Source of the DNA: Clostridium senegalense JC122
GTDB taxonomy: Bacteria; Bacillota; Clostridia; Clostridiales; Clostridiaceae
Assembly: GCF_000285575.1 (NCBI RefSeq)
Contig: NZ_HE611050.1
Coordinates: forward strand, 40,395-104,394
Reading direction: 5' to 3'
DNA length: 64,000 nt
This document shows, piece after piece, positions 9,201-17,169 of this stretch. The position numbers were made by a program, and so were the translations under genes. How positions within the stretch are numbered: position 1 is the first letter of the stretch; the number at the start of each line of letters is the position of its first letter. The notes below the pieces were generated by a model. The model was not told the origin of the DNA. It searched no databases and saw only the letters and a list, made by a program, of their open reading frames with translations.

Positions 9201-10025
9201 TTATTTACTCTTTAAAATAATATCCGTCATAGTTGCAATTCTTTTATTTTCTTTAACATCATGAATTCTTACAAACTCACATCCTGCCATTATTCCTATA
9301 ACAGTTGTTGATAAAGTTCCTTCTAATCTATCTTTTGGATTTTCTATATTAAGAGCTTTTCCTATAAAAGATTTTCTTGAAGTTCCAAGAAGAAGTGGAT
9401 ACCCCATTTTTTTAAACTCTTTAAGATTTTTCATTACAATAAGATTATCTTCATAAGTTTTTGCAAAGCCTACGCCAGGATCAAGTATTATGTTTTCTTT
9501 TTTAACTCCAGCATTTAAAGCTATATTTACGCTTTCTTCTAAATCTACAATCATATCTGAAATTATATTTTTATATTCCTTATTATCTCTGTTATGCATT
9601 AGACAACATGGCACATTATACTTTGCTGCAACTTTAGCAATTTCTGGATCCTTTTTAAATCCCCATACATCATTTATTAAAGATGCACCATTTTCAATTG
9701 CTTGCTTAGCAACTTCTGCTTTATATGTGTCTATAGATATTGGTATATCTGTTTCTTTTCTTATAGCCTTTATTACAGGAATTACTCTTTCAAGTTCATC
9801 CTCCAATCCCACTGATTTATGGCCTGGTCTTGTAGATTCCCCACCAATATCAATTATATCTACACCATTTTCTATCATTTCCATTGCTCTTTTAACTGCA
9901 TTATCTACTGTATTAAAATTTCCACCGTCTGAAAAAGAATCTGGAGTAACATTAAGTATACCCATAATTATAGTTTTTTCATCTAAATTAAATTCTCTAT
10001 TACCAATCTTTATTATTCTAGTCAA
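9201..10025 (-). CDS. folP: Dihydropteroate synthase
   Basis: 274 aa TIM-barrel enzyme joining p-aminobenzoate to hydroxymethyl-dihydropterin pyrophosphate; the sulfonamide target. Visible family motifs: IMGILNVTPDSFSDGG near the N-terminus, DIGGESTRPGHKSV, NDVWGFK, LDPGVGFAKT, GTSRKSFIG and the C-terminal RIHDVKEN. The frame stays open to a GTG at 10034, but that codon overlaps the ribosome site; the TTG at 10025 has GGAGTG six bases upstream and is preferred. It follows the HD-domain gene in the folate cluster. Confidence 0.95.
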   Translation of the reverse strand: MTRIIKIGNREFNLDEKTIIMGILNVTPDSFSDGGNFNTVDNAVKRAMEMIENGVDIIDIGGESTRPGHKSVGLEDELERVIPVIKAIRKETDIPISIDTYKAEVAKQAIENGASLINDVWGFKKDPEIAKVAAKYNVPCCLMHNRDNKEYKNIISDMIVDLEESVNIALNAGVKKENIILDPGVGFAKTYEDNLIVMKNLKEFKKMGYPLLLGTSRKSFIGKALNIENPKDRLEGTLSTTVIGIMAGCEFVRIHDVKENKRIATMTDIILKSK

Positions 10026-10058
10026 AACAATCACTCCTATAATAAGCTAATAACATAT

Positions 10059-10086
10059 GGTGAATAGTTTTAAAAAACTATTCACC
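10059..10086. other. Inverted repeat between the HD gene and folP
   Basis: GGTGAATAGTTTT pairs with AAAACTATTCACC in the gap between the two minus-strand genes. No T run follows on the minus strand, so it is more likely an mRNA-stabilising or attenuating hairpin than a full terminator. Confidence 0.5.
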
Positions 10087-10098
10087 ACTTACCTAAAC

Positions 10099-10581
10099 TT
10101 AATATTTTATTTCTAAATTTTTCTTTTCATCACTCCAATGGCATTTGGATTTAACATTACACCCAAAGCACATTCTAGACAACTTATCACTTTTATAAAG
10201 AATATGACCTAAAACACTTTTTTCACTTTCTTTTATCCTGTGAGAAGATATGGCTTTTATAATATCTTCACACTCTTCTTTAGAATATAAACTTTCTTTT
10301 AATATTCTTGTTGCTAAAATAACACTTCCTTTATCATGAGGAATATCTTTTTCATATTCCATAACTCTTCCCAAATCATGCAGTAAGGCCGCTCCATAAA
10401 TCAATTCTTTAGATATATTTAAGTTTTGCTCTAAAGAAATTATATAACCTATCCTTGCCACATCCATGGAATGCTCTATTCCATGAATGCAGAAGACTCT
10501 ATTCTCTTCTAAATTATTAAGCTTTCTTAAAGATTCTCTAAAATAGGTATTTCTAAGTATAGAATTTATTTTATCATTCAT
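10099..10581 (-). CDS. HD-domain phosphohydrolase in the folate cluster
   Basis: 160 aa. HD-superfamily metal ligands are visible: HGIEHSMDV near residue 34, the HD pair in AALLHDLGRVMEYEKD, and ISSHRIKES. The C-terminus has a cysteine group, CFGCNVKSKCHW (residues about 137-148), plus a second HW, suggesting an additional metal site. HD proteins hydrolyse phosphoester bonds, often of nucleotides. Its place between folE and folP makes a pterin or nucleotide intermediate a possible substrate, for example dephosphorylation of dihydroneopterin triphosphate, a step with no other candidate in this cluster. That role is inference. Seventeen bases or so separate it from folE. Confidence 0.75.
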   Translation of the reverse strand: MNDKINSILRNTYFRESLRKLNNLEENRVFCIHGIEHSMDVARIGYIISLEQNLNISKELIYGAALLHDLGRVMEYEKDIPHDKGSVILATRILKESLYSKEECEDIIKAISSHRIKESEKSVLGHILYKSDKLSRMCFGCNVKSKCHWSDEKKNLEIKY

Positions 10582-10596
10582 TTACGCACCCTTTTT

Positions 10597-11154
10597 CTAA
10601 AGTTTTAGTAATGATAAAACTTGATTTTGAAGTGCTATATTATCTTTAAATTCACCTTTAGACACCATAGTTGTTGTTTGAGTTCCAGGTTTTTTCACAC
10701 CTCTCATAGTCATACACATGTGTTCTGCCTCTATAATAACCATAACTGCTTTTGTATTTAAATTTTTCATCATTGCTTCTGCAACTTGAGACGTTAGCCT
10801 CTCTTGAAGTTGAGGTCTTTTTGCAAAAACTTCTACTGTTCTTGCAAGCTTACTAAGTCCTGCAACTTTACCATTAGGTATGTAAGCTATATGCACTTTG
10901 CCATAAAAAGGTACAAAATGATGTTCACACATTGAATAAAAAGTTATATCTTTCTCTATAACTATATCATCATTTTCTACTGTAAATGTTTTTTCTAAAT
11001 GGCATTTAGGGTCTTCTTCAAGTCCTGAAAAAATCTCTGCATACATTCTTGCAATTCTGTCTGGTGTGCCTATAAGACCTTCTCTAGTAGGATCCTCGCC
11101 TATGGCTTCTATAATCATAGTAACAGCTTTTCTAATCTTTAATTCATCTATCAT
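10597..11154 (-). CDS. folE: GTP cyclohydrolase I
   Basis: 185 aa, cytoplasmic, first step of folate synthesis: GTP to dihydroneopterin triphosphate plus formate. Zinc ligands lie in [12 protein letters not shown] and in [16 protein letters not shown]; the family block [20 protein letters not shown] is intact. The frame extends to an ATG at 11169, but the ATG at 11154 has GGAAGTG six bases upstream and gives the usual N-terminus, so it is preferred. It sits between pabC and the HD gene, all in one direction. Confidence 0.96.
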   Translation of the reverse strand: MIDELKIRKAVTMIIEAIGEDPTREGLIGTPDRIARMYAEIFSGLEEDPKCHLEKTFTVENDDIVIEKDITFYSMCEHHFVPFYGKVHIAYIPNGKVAGLSKLARTVEVFAKRPQLQERLTSQVAEAMMKNLNTKAVMVIIEAEHMCMTMRGVKKPGTQTTTMVSKGEFKDNIALQNQVLSLLKL

Positions 11155-11195
11155 CTTAAACACTTCCATTCCCTATAGTTGTAAATTTTTACGTA

Positions 11196-11930
11196 TTACT
11201 TTAATGTTGATACGTAATATGATCTTATTTTATCTACCATATGATTTTCATTAATTTTAATGTCGTCTAAAGAATTTATTTTCATAATTCCCATTAAGCT
11301 ATTAGTTATAAAGGCACCATCACAATTTAACAATTCATCTTTTGTAAAACGACCTTTTACAATCTTATATCCTATATTTTCTATGTTATCCACCAAAAAT
11401 CCTCTTATTATTCCAGGCAAAATACCACATTCTATAGAAGGAGTATAAATTATGTCGTTTTTTATAAAAAATATATTAGAAACAGCACCTTCTGCAATAT
11501 AATTTTCAGTATTTAAAAATATAACCTCATCAAACCCTTTATTCTTAGCTTTTTCTTTTTCTATAATATTTTCTAAATAATTTAAAGATTTTATATAAGT
11601 TAAATCCGAATTCTCATTTCTTTTTACATTACTTATAGTTATATTAAAACCTTTTGAATAATCACTTTCTTTATAGGCTATCTCTCTTGAATTATATATA
11701 ACATTTTCTCTAGAAACCATTATTTTTAAAGCTTTATCTTTAATCTTCAAAGTCTCTATTTTCTCCATAACTTCATTTACTGTAATGGTTTTATCTATTT
11801 TTAATATCTTTAAAGAATCATTAAGTCTTTTTATATGTTCTTTTAATAATATAGGCTTCTCTTTAATAAGAATTGTCTCAAAACATCCCCTACCGAAAGA
11901 ATATCCGTCATCTAATGTTATATTTTTCAA
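11196..11930 (-). CDS. pabC: Aminodeoxychorismate lyase (class IV aminotransferase fold)
   Basis: 244 aa PLP enzyme converting 4-amino-4-deoxychorismate to p-aminobenzoate plus pyruvate. The start region LDDGYSFGRGCFETI and the PLP-phosphate loop ECGILPGIIRG (with GAVSNIFFI before it) fit fold type IV. The expected catalytic lysine lies in the KIMVSRE region. The start is a TTG after GGTGAAAT. The class also includes branched-chain and D-amino-acid aminotransferases; its place between pabB and folE is what argues for PabC. Confidence 0.88.
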   Translation of the reverse strand: MKNITLDDGYSFGRGCFETILIKEKPILLKEHIKRLNDSLKILKIDKTITVNEVMEKIETLKIKDKALKIMVSRENVIYNSREIAYKESDYSKGFNITISNVKRNENSDLTYIKSLNYLENIIEKEKAKNKGFDEVIFLNTENYIAEGAVSNIFFIKNDIIYTPSIECGILPGIIRGFLVDNIENIGYKIVKGRFTKDELLNCDGAFITNSLMGIMKINSLDDIKINENHMVDKIRSYYVSTLK

Positions 11931-12101
11931 ATTATTTCACCACTTTCTATATATAGGGAAATAAGCTCCTATTTAGTTTACTCATCAATCTTTGTTATCA
12001 ATTTTAAAAGATAAGTGTACCTATAGTTAGTCAATAATTTAGGATTAAACTGTAATTGAATTTCTTTTAACATAATAATATAATTCACTTTTTAAATAAA
12101 T

Positions 12102-13463
12102 TTAACTTAATGCCTTCATCAATGCTTTAGCTTTATCTAAAGTTTCATCATACTCCATAACTTCTTCTGATTCATAGGTTATCCCTCCACCTACACCAAA
12201 ATAAGCTTTGTTATCCTTTAAAAGAATACTTCTTATTACAATATTTAAATCAACATTTCCATCAAATCCTATATATCCAATAGCACCTGTATAAATATTT
12301 CTATTCACTTTTTCTATTTCATCTATAATTTCCATGGAGCGTATCTTAGGCGCACCAGTTATAGACCCACCAGGAAATGCAGCTTTAATTAAATCTATTG
12401 ATGAATATTGGTCCTTTATTTTACCAACAACTGTTGAAACTAGATGAAATACAGTACTATATTCCTCTAACTTAAATAATTCTGTAACTTTAACAGAACC
12501 AGCCTCACAAACCTTACTCAAATCATTTCTTTCTAAATCAACAATCATTAAAAGTTCTGACTTATCCTTTTCACTGTTTATAAGTTCATTTTTAAATTTC
12601 AAGTCTTCCTCTATATTTTCACCTCTAGGTCTTGTCCCTTTTATAGGTCTAGTCTCAACTATATTATTATAAACTTTTAAAAATCTTTCAGGTGAAGATG
12701 ATACTATGTCAAACCCATCTAAATTCATATATGCTGCAAAAGGAGCCGGATTTATAGTTCTAAGAGTTTTATATATATCAAATGGTTTTTTTAATGTTTC
12801 CTTTTCATATCTTTGAGTTAAATTAGTTATATAAATATCACCACTTTCTATATAATTTCTTACCTTAGATACAGCATTTATATACTCATCTCTTTCAAAA
12901 TTAGATTTAAATTCACTTATTTTATATTTTAAGTCTGAATAATCTTCGGGTTCCAGTTTATAACCACTTTTTATTAAGTTTTCAATGTCTACTATACTAC
13001 AATCACTATCTTTTAACTTTCCTAATGCTGTTACATGGCAACTTTTAGTAATATTATCATAAATAATAATGTTATCATAAAAATTAAAATAACAATTTGG
13101 TATACTTACATCTTCTATAGATTTATTTGGTAAATCCTCTATATCTTTACCAAGGTCATAAGAAAAATATCCTATACCACCAGCTACAAATGGTAAACCA
13201 GTACTATTTTTAAATTTATTAGCTTTAAATATTTTATCTAAATAAAGAAAGCAATCTTCTTTAATATCTTCTCCATTCACAGTACAAAGACCATTTTTAT
13301 ATCTAAAGGTTTTATAAGGATTCACACCTATAAAACAATATCTTCCCATAGTAGAAAAGTCCCTTTGACTTTCTAAAAATATAACTTCTTTAAAATCCTT
13401 AAATACATTAAAAATTTCAAAAGAATTTAAATCAGTAGTAATTTTTTTAAATTTAAAATCCAT
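12102..13463 (-). CDS. pabB: Aminodeoxychorismate synthase component I
   Basis: 453 aa chorismate-binding enzyme that, with the PabA amidotransferase, aminates chorismate to 4-amino-4-deoxychorismate. Hallmarks: NPAPFAAYMNLDGFDIVSSSPERFL, ETRPIKGTRPRG, the ERNDLSKVC block, PGGSITGAPKIRSMEIID, and the C-terminal AYFGVGGGITYESE. These are shared with anthranilate synthase TrpE; adjacency to pabA, pabC and fol genes supports PabB. A GGGGGATATA ribosome site precedes the ATG. Confidence 0.93.
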   Translation of the reverse strand: MDFKFKKITTDLNSFEIFNVFKDFKEVIFLESQRDFSTMGRYCFIGVNPYKTFRYKNGLCTVNGEDIKEDCFLYLDKIFKANKFKNSTGLPFVAGGIGYFSYDLGKDIEDLPNKSIEDVSIPNCYFNFYDNIIIYDNITKSCHVTALGKLKDSDCSIVDIENLIKSGYKLEPEDYSDLKYKISEFKSNFERDEYINAVSKVRNYIESGDIYITNLTQRYEKETLKKPFDIYKTLRTINPAPFAAYMNLDGFDIVSSSPERFLKVYNNIVETRPIKGTRPRGENIEEDLKFKNELINSEKDKSELLMIVDLERNDLSKVCEAGSVKVTELFKLEEYSTVFHLVSTVVGKIKDQYSSIDLIKAAFPGGSITGAPKIRSMEIIDEIEKVNRNIYTGAIGYIGFDGNVDLNIVIRSILLKDNKAYFGVGGGITYESEEVMEYDETLDKAKALMKALS

Positions 13464-13493
13464 ATTATATCCCCCTTAAAATTATGTCAAATA

Positions 13494-13567
13494 TAGGGTT
13501 TCAAAAGTACAACTATAGTAAATTAAGAGCTTATAACCCTTAGTATAAGGTTAATCTTAAAACCCTA
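13494..13567. repeat. Small inverted-repeat element between pabB and pabA
   Basis: TAGGGTTTCAAAAG at the left is inverted as CTTAAAACCCTA at the right, about 75 bp overall, with an inner palindrome AACCCTTAGTATAAGGTT. The left end resembles the TATAGGGTTCC end of family A. It may be a tiny MITE or an attenuating hairpin in the pab transcript. The remaining intergenic sequence to 13686 shows no ORF. Confidence 0.5.
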
Positions 13568-13686
13568 CAATCCAGTACAAAGTTTAGTCATATAAAAAAT
13601 AAGCATTTTAAAATTTGTTACAAATAAGAAAGAATGTTGAGCTATTATTTATTTCATTATGCCTTAAATTATATATAAACAAATCT

Positions 13687-14277
13687 TTATCTATTTTGCA
13701 TATTCCATTCTCTCGTATTATTTATAAAATTCTTTAAAATTTCATGCCCAAACTCTGTAAGTTCAGCTTCTGGATGAAATTGAACCCCTTCTATTGGATA
13801 TTTATTATGTCTTACTCCCATAATAACACCATCTTCCGTTTGTGCTGTAATTTTCAAGCACTCAGGCAAAGATTCTTTTTCTATTATTAAGGAATGGTAT
13901 CTAGTAACATTAAAAGGACTTTTTATATTTTTAAAAACCCCTTCCATGTCATGGTTTATTAAATTTATTTTGCCATGTACTGGAGCTTTCCCCTTTACTA
14001 TATCCCCGCCAAAGGCATAACCTATAGATTGATGTCCTAAGCATACACCAAAAATAGGAATTTTACCTTTAAACCTATCAATAACATCTAATACAACCCC
14101 ACTATCCTTAGGTGCTTTAGGTCCTGGAGAAATAATTATACCTTCTGGATTTATTTCTTCTATTTTTTCTAAAGTTATTTTGTCATTTCTAAAAACCATA
14201 GTTTCTTCTTCTATTTCTTCTAAATATCTAACTAGGTTATAAACAAAAGAATCATAATTGTCTATCATTAAAAACAT
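13687..14277 (-). CDS. pabA: Aminodeoxychorismate synthase glutamine amidotransferase subunit
   Basis: 196 aa class I glutamine amidotransferase supplying ammonia to PabB. N-terminus MIDNYDSFVYNLVRYL, oxyanion strand GIIISPGPKAPKDSG, nucleophile Cys in GVCLGHQSIGYAFGG, and the His-Glu pair in GVQFHPEAELTEFG are all present. It could equally be called TrpG on sequence alone; the pab/fol context decides. The ATG follows AAGGTGGGG. It is the first annotated large gene of the cluster and is preceded by a 22-codon ORF. Confidence 0.93.
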   Translation of the reverse strand: MFLMIDNYDSFVYNLVRYLEEIEEETMVFRNDKITLEKIEEINPEGIIISPGPKAPKDSGVVLDVIDRFKGKIPIFGVCLGHQSIGYAFGGDIVKGKAPVHGKINLINHDMEGVFKNIKSPFNVTRYHSLIIEKESLPECLKITAQTEDGVIMGVRHNKYPIEGVQFHPEAELTEFGHEILKNFINNTREWNMQNR

Positions 14278-14301
14278 ATTACCCCACCTTTAAAGAAAAT
14301 T

Positions 14302-14370
14302 TTATTCTACTTCCATAAATCTATACTCTTGTCCTGTTGGGTTTTCTTTTTCCTTTGGTACCCTTTCCAA
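14302..14370 (-). CDS. Putative 22-aa leader or small protein upstream of pabA
   Basis: A short ORF begins at a TTG that has AGAGGGAGG six bases upstream (14377-14385) and ends in TAA 24 bases before the pabA ATG. The product starts MERVPKEKENPTGQEY and ends RFMEVE. It is hydrophilic, with no hydrophobic segment and no run of a single amino acid as in classical attenuator peptides. Codon use looks protein-like. It could be a real small protein, a translational leader controlling the pab cluster, or chance; the strong ribosome site is the main evidence. The same RNA could also form a small pseudoknot (TTTGG/CCAAA with a loop GGGT pairing to ACCC). Confidence 0.5.
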   Translation of the reverse strand: MERVPKEKENPTGQEYRFMEVE

Positions 14371-14631
14371 AACTTGCCTCCCTCTATTGACACAAATAAT
14401 TTTACATTGTTGAATGTATTTTATTTAAGTTTATAATAATATTAATACATAGTTTATTAGTTGTTAAATGTATTATAGCAAAAATATGTGTTATTTTTCC
14501 TTAATTTTAAAAGAAAAAATATTTTGACAACATTTTTTTTGCTATTTCTTAATTTTTTTGATTTACATTTTCATTATACTGAAAATTTCTAAAGAAAAAT
14601 GAAATTTGTGTAAAAGAAAGGGGAATTTATT

Positions 14632-15453
14632 ATGAAAATTGACTTACATACTCATAGCACTGCTTCTGATGGAAGATGCACTCCTTCTCAGTTAGTAGAT
14701 AAGGCTATAAATAATAATGTGGATTTTTTAGCAATAACTGACCACGATACAACAACTGGCATAGATGAGGCCTTAAAATATAGTGCTGATAAAAACATAA
14801 AGTTAATTCCAGGTATTGAGCTTTCAACTGTTCATAACAACGAGAGTGTACATATTCTTGGTTATTTTAAAGATGAATCTTATAAAACAGATACTTTACA
14901 AAGCTTTTTACAGGAATTAAAAGAGTCTAGAATTAATAGAGCAAAAAAAATAATTGAAAACCTAAAAAAATATTTTAATATAGAAATATTTTATGAAGAT
15001 GTAAAAGATAACTATATAATAGCGAGACCACATATAGCTAAAGCTATAATAAAAAGAGGGTATAATTATACTTTTAATGAAATTTTTGAAAAATTTATAA
15101 GCAAGGATAGTCCTGCTTATGTTGAAAATAAAAATATTCCTTTATCTGATGGAATTAAAATATTAAAAAAACATAATGCAATTGTATCTCTTGCACATCC
15201 TTGTCTTATAAAAAAATCTAATGTAGAAGACTTAATTAAAAATTATGAATTTGATTGTATAGAAGCTTATTATTCTATTCATACTGAATATGATACAGCT
15301 AAGTATATAAACCTTGGAAGAAAGTTTAATAAACTATTAACCTGCGGTTCTGACTTTCACGGAATAGAAAATGATTCTAAACATAGTGACCTTGGTTCTA
15401 TAATAATGAACTCAACTAAAGCCAGAGAATTTTTAGATGCTTTATATAAATAA
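14632..15453 (+). CDS. PHP-domain phosphoesterase (YciV/RNase AM-like)
   Basis: 273 aa. Metal-binding PHP motifs: HTHSTASDG at residues 6-14, ITDHDTTTG near 37-45, a central ELSTVHNNESVHILGYF, SLAHP and CGSDFHG near the C-terminus. The length and motif order match the single-domain family that includes E. coli YciV, which hydrolyses 3',5'-nucleoside bisphosphates and trims RNA 5' ends. That activity is inferred from family only. Ribosome site AAAGGGGAA precedes the ATG. It is divergent from the pab cluster and convergent with the next lipoprotein. Confidence 0.85.
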   Translation: MKIDLHTHSTASDGRCTPSQLVDKAINNNVDFLAITDHDTTTGIDEALKYSADKNIKLIPGIELSTVHNNESVHILGYFKDESYKTDTLQSFLQELKESRINRAKKIIENLKKYFNIEIFYEDVKDNYIIARPHIAKAIIKRGYNYTFNEIFEKFISKDSPAYVENKNIPLSDGIKILKKHNAIVSLAHPCLIKKSNVEDLIKNYEFDCIEAYYSIHTEYDTAKYINLGRKFNKLLTCGSDFHGIENDSKHSDLGSIIMNSTKAREFLDALYK

Positions 15454-15556
15454 AAAATAGGTAGTATGATTTTTGATATAATCCTTCCAAAATAGAGTTG
15501 TTTATTTGCCTTTTCTACTTTAGAGGGATATTATCAATTTTATACTACCTATTTTT
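15453..15556. terminator. Long hairpin between convergent genes
   Basis: AAAAATAGGTAGTAT (15453-15467) pairs perfectly with ATACTACCTATTTTT (15542-15556). The 74-base interior has a second, nearly matched pair, GATATAATCC with GGATATTATC. The outer stem has T runs on both strands and can terminate both convergent genes. It is unusually long for a terminator and may be a small inverted-repeat element used as one. Confidence 0.7.
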
Positions 15557-15560
15557 ATTG

Positions 15561-16022
15561 TTACCTATAAAGAAATTTTTGTAAACTTTCTTTATCCTCC
15601 GATATTTTTTTTAAATCCACTTCATATTTTTCAATTAATTCATCTTTATTATATTTGTACACTTTATTATCTAAATTTTCAATTTTAAAATTAATAGTAT
15701 CAACATTTTTTATTAGTGCAAATAATACTACTGCATTTTTTTCTAATGTTTCTTCTTTTAAATCATCCTTCAAATTATAGTTTACAGTTATCTCATAGGG
15801 CTTTTCATCTGTTTTAAGTTCAACCCCATTACCAGATTCATTTAAGGGTAATTCTGATAATATATTTCCAACTGCACTAATATCACCAACATAAGAGTCT
15901 TTATACTCTAATAACTTATTCAAACTAAGTTCCACTTCATCTTTATTTTTAAGCTCGCACCCAACTAACATTAATAATAACATTAACATTACAGGTATTA
16001 ATAATCTTAATATTTTTTTCAA
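15561..16022 (-). CDS. Lipoprotein, DUF4825-like
   Basis: 153 aa. A hydrophobic signal ends in lipobox LVGC with Cys at residue 22. The segment YKDSYVGDISAVGNILSELPL followed by ELKTDEKPYEITVNY resembles the extracytoplasmic DUF4825 domain found in small lipoproteins and in some membrane sensors; the name is from memory. No catalytic residues are evident. It lies 27 bases downstream of dinB on the same strand and may be co-transcribed with it. Confidence 0.75.
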   Translation of the reverse strand: MKKILRLLIPVMLMLLLMLVGCELKNKDEVELSLNKLLEYKDSYVGDISAVGNILSELPLNESGNGVELKTDEKPYEITVNYNLKDDLKEETLEKNAVVLFALIKNVDTINFKIENLDNKVYKYNKDELIEKYEVDLKKISEDKESLQKFLYR

Positions 16023-16049
16023 ATTTTCCCCTCATTCCAATGCTTTTTT

Positions 16050-17093
16050 CTAAAATAATGTTAATTGCTCTACTAAATCTTTTTTTAGTGATGATATAGA
16101 TATCCCTATAAGCCTTATATCCTCTGTAAGCTCTATACTATCTAATATTTTTTCCCCTTCATTGTATATTTCTTCTTCCTCAAATACATATTTATTTAAA
16201 GTCTTGCTTTTTGTGTGATTTTCAAAAGAAGCTGTTTTTATTTTTACTGTTATGGTTTTCCCGCTAAAGTTTGCCTTTTTAAGTTGAGTTGCTATATCTC
16301 TTGAAAAATCTAAAAGATATCTTTTTAGTTGAGTTTTATCTTTTATATCTTTTTTTAAAGTAGTTTCACGACCTACGGATTTTCTTTCTCTAATCGCCGA
16401 AACACTTCTATTATCAATTCCTCTGATTCTATTATATATATCTACACCTTGTCTTCCAAAATACTCTTGCATAAACTCTATAGGTAAATCATATAAATCC
16501 CTTATAGTAAAAATAGCTATATTATTAAGTTTTTCTACAGATTTTTTACCTAATCCATGAACTTTTTTTATTGGAAGATCCATCAGTATATCTGGAATCA
16601 TTTCTTTTTTTATTTCTTTTAATCCGTTAGGTTTATTCCAATCTGAGGCAAGCTTAGCTAAAAATTTATTATATGATATTCCAATAGATATATTAAGCCC
16701 TAATTCCATCTTAATCATACTTTTAATTTTCAGCGCTACAACTACTGGATTTTCTCTTAAATCAGTTATATCCATATATGCTTCATCTATACTTACAGGC
16801 TCTATTTTATCTGTAATTTCATATAAGAGTTCAAAAACCATATTAGATACTTCTTTATATCTTTGGTGCCTTGTAGGTAAAAATATACCTTTAGGGCATA
16901 ATGCTTTTGCTTTATATATAGGCATTGCAGAACTTACTCCAAATTTTCTAGCTTCATAAGAACATGTAGCTACAACCCCTCTTTCTGACACTCCGCCTAC
17001 GATAACTGGTTTATTTTTCAAGCTTGGATTATCCATAACTTCAACTGAAGAAAAGAAAGCATCCATATCTACATGAATAATTACTGACTCCAA
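16050..17093 (-). CDS. dinB: DNA polymerase IV (Y family)
   Basis: 347 aa, translesion polymerase. Catalytic acidic residues sit in HVDMDAFFSSVE and in PVSIDEAYMDIT; other family blocks are VATCSYEARKFGVSSAMP, SIGISYNKFLAKLASDWNKPNG and the helix-hairpin-helix VHGLGKKSVEKL. The C-terminus ends QLTLF, a good beta-clamp binding motif (QLxLF). The frame is open to a GTG at 17102, but the TTG at 17093 has AGGAGTG at proper spacing and gives the usual short N-terminus. Confidence 0.94.
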   Translation of the reverse strand: MESVIIHVDMDAFFSSVEVMDNPSLKNKPVIVGGVSERGVVATCSYEARKFGVSSAMPIYKAKALCPKGIFLPTRHQRYKEVSNMVFELLYEITDKIEPVSIDEAYMDITDLRENPVVVALKIKSMIKMELGLNISIGISYNKFLAKLASDWNKPNGLKEIKKEMIPDILMDLPIKKVHGLGKKSVEKLNNIAIFTIRDLYDLPIEFMQEYFGRQGVDIYNRIRGIDNRSVSAIRERKSVGRETTLKKDIKDKTQLKRYLLDFSRDIATQLKKANFSGKTITVKIKTASFENHTKSKTLNKYVFEEEEIYNEGEKILDSIELTEDIRLIGISISSLKKDLVEQLTLF

Positions 17094-17169
17094 TAACTTC
17101 ACTCCTACTAATAATCACTAAACAAATTTATTTAGTGACTAAAATTGCTCTTATTTTCTATATCATATA

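Noticed and set aside
14300..14400. THF, T-box or preQ1-like riboswitch upstream of pabA
   Set aside because: GGGTACC and a small pseudoknot were noticed, but none of the conserved core sequences of those classes is present; a short ORF explains the segment at least as well.
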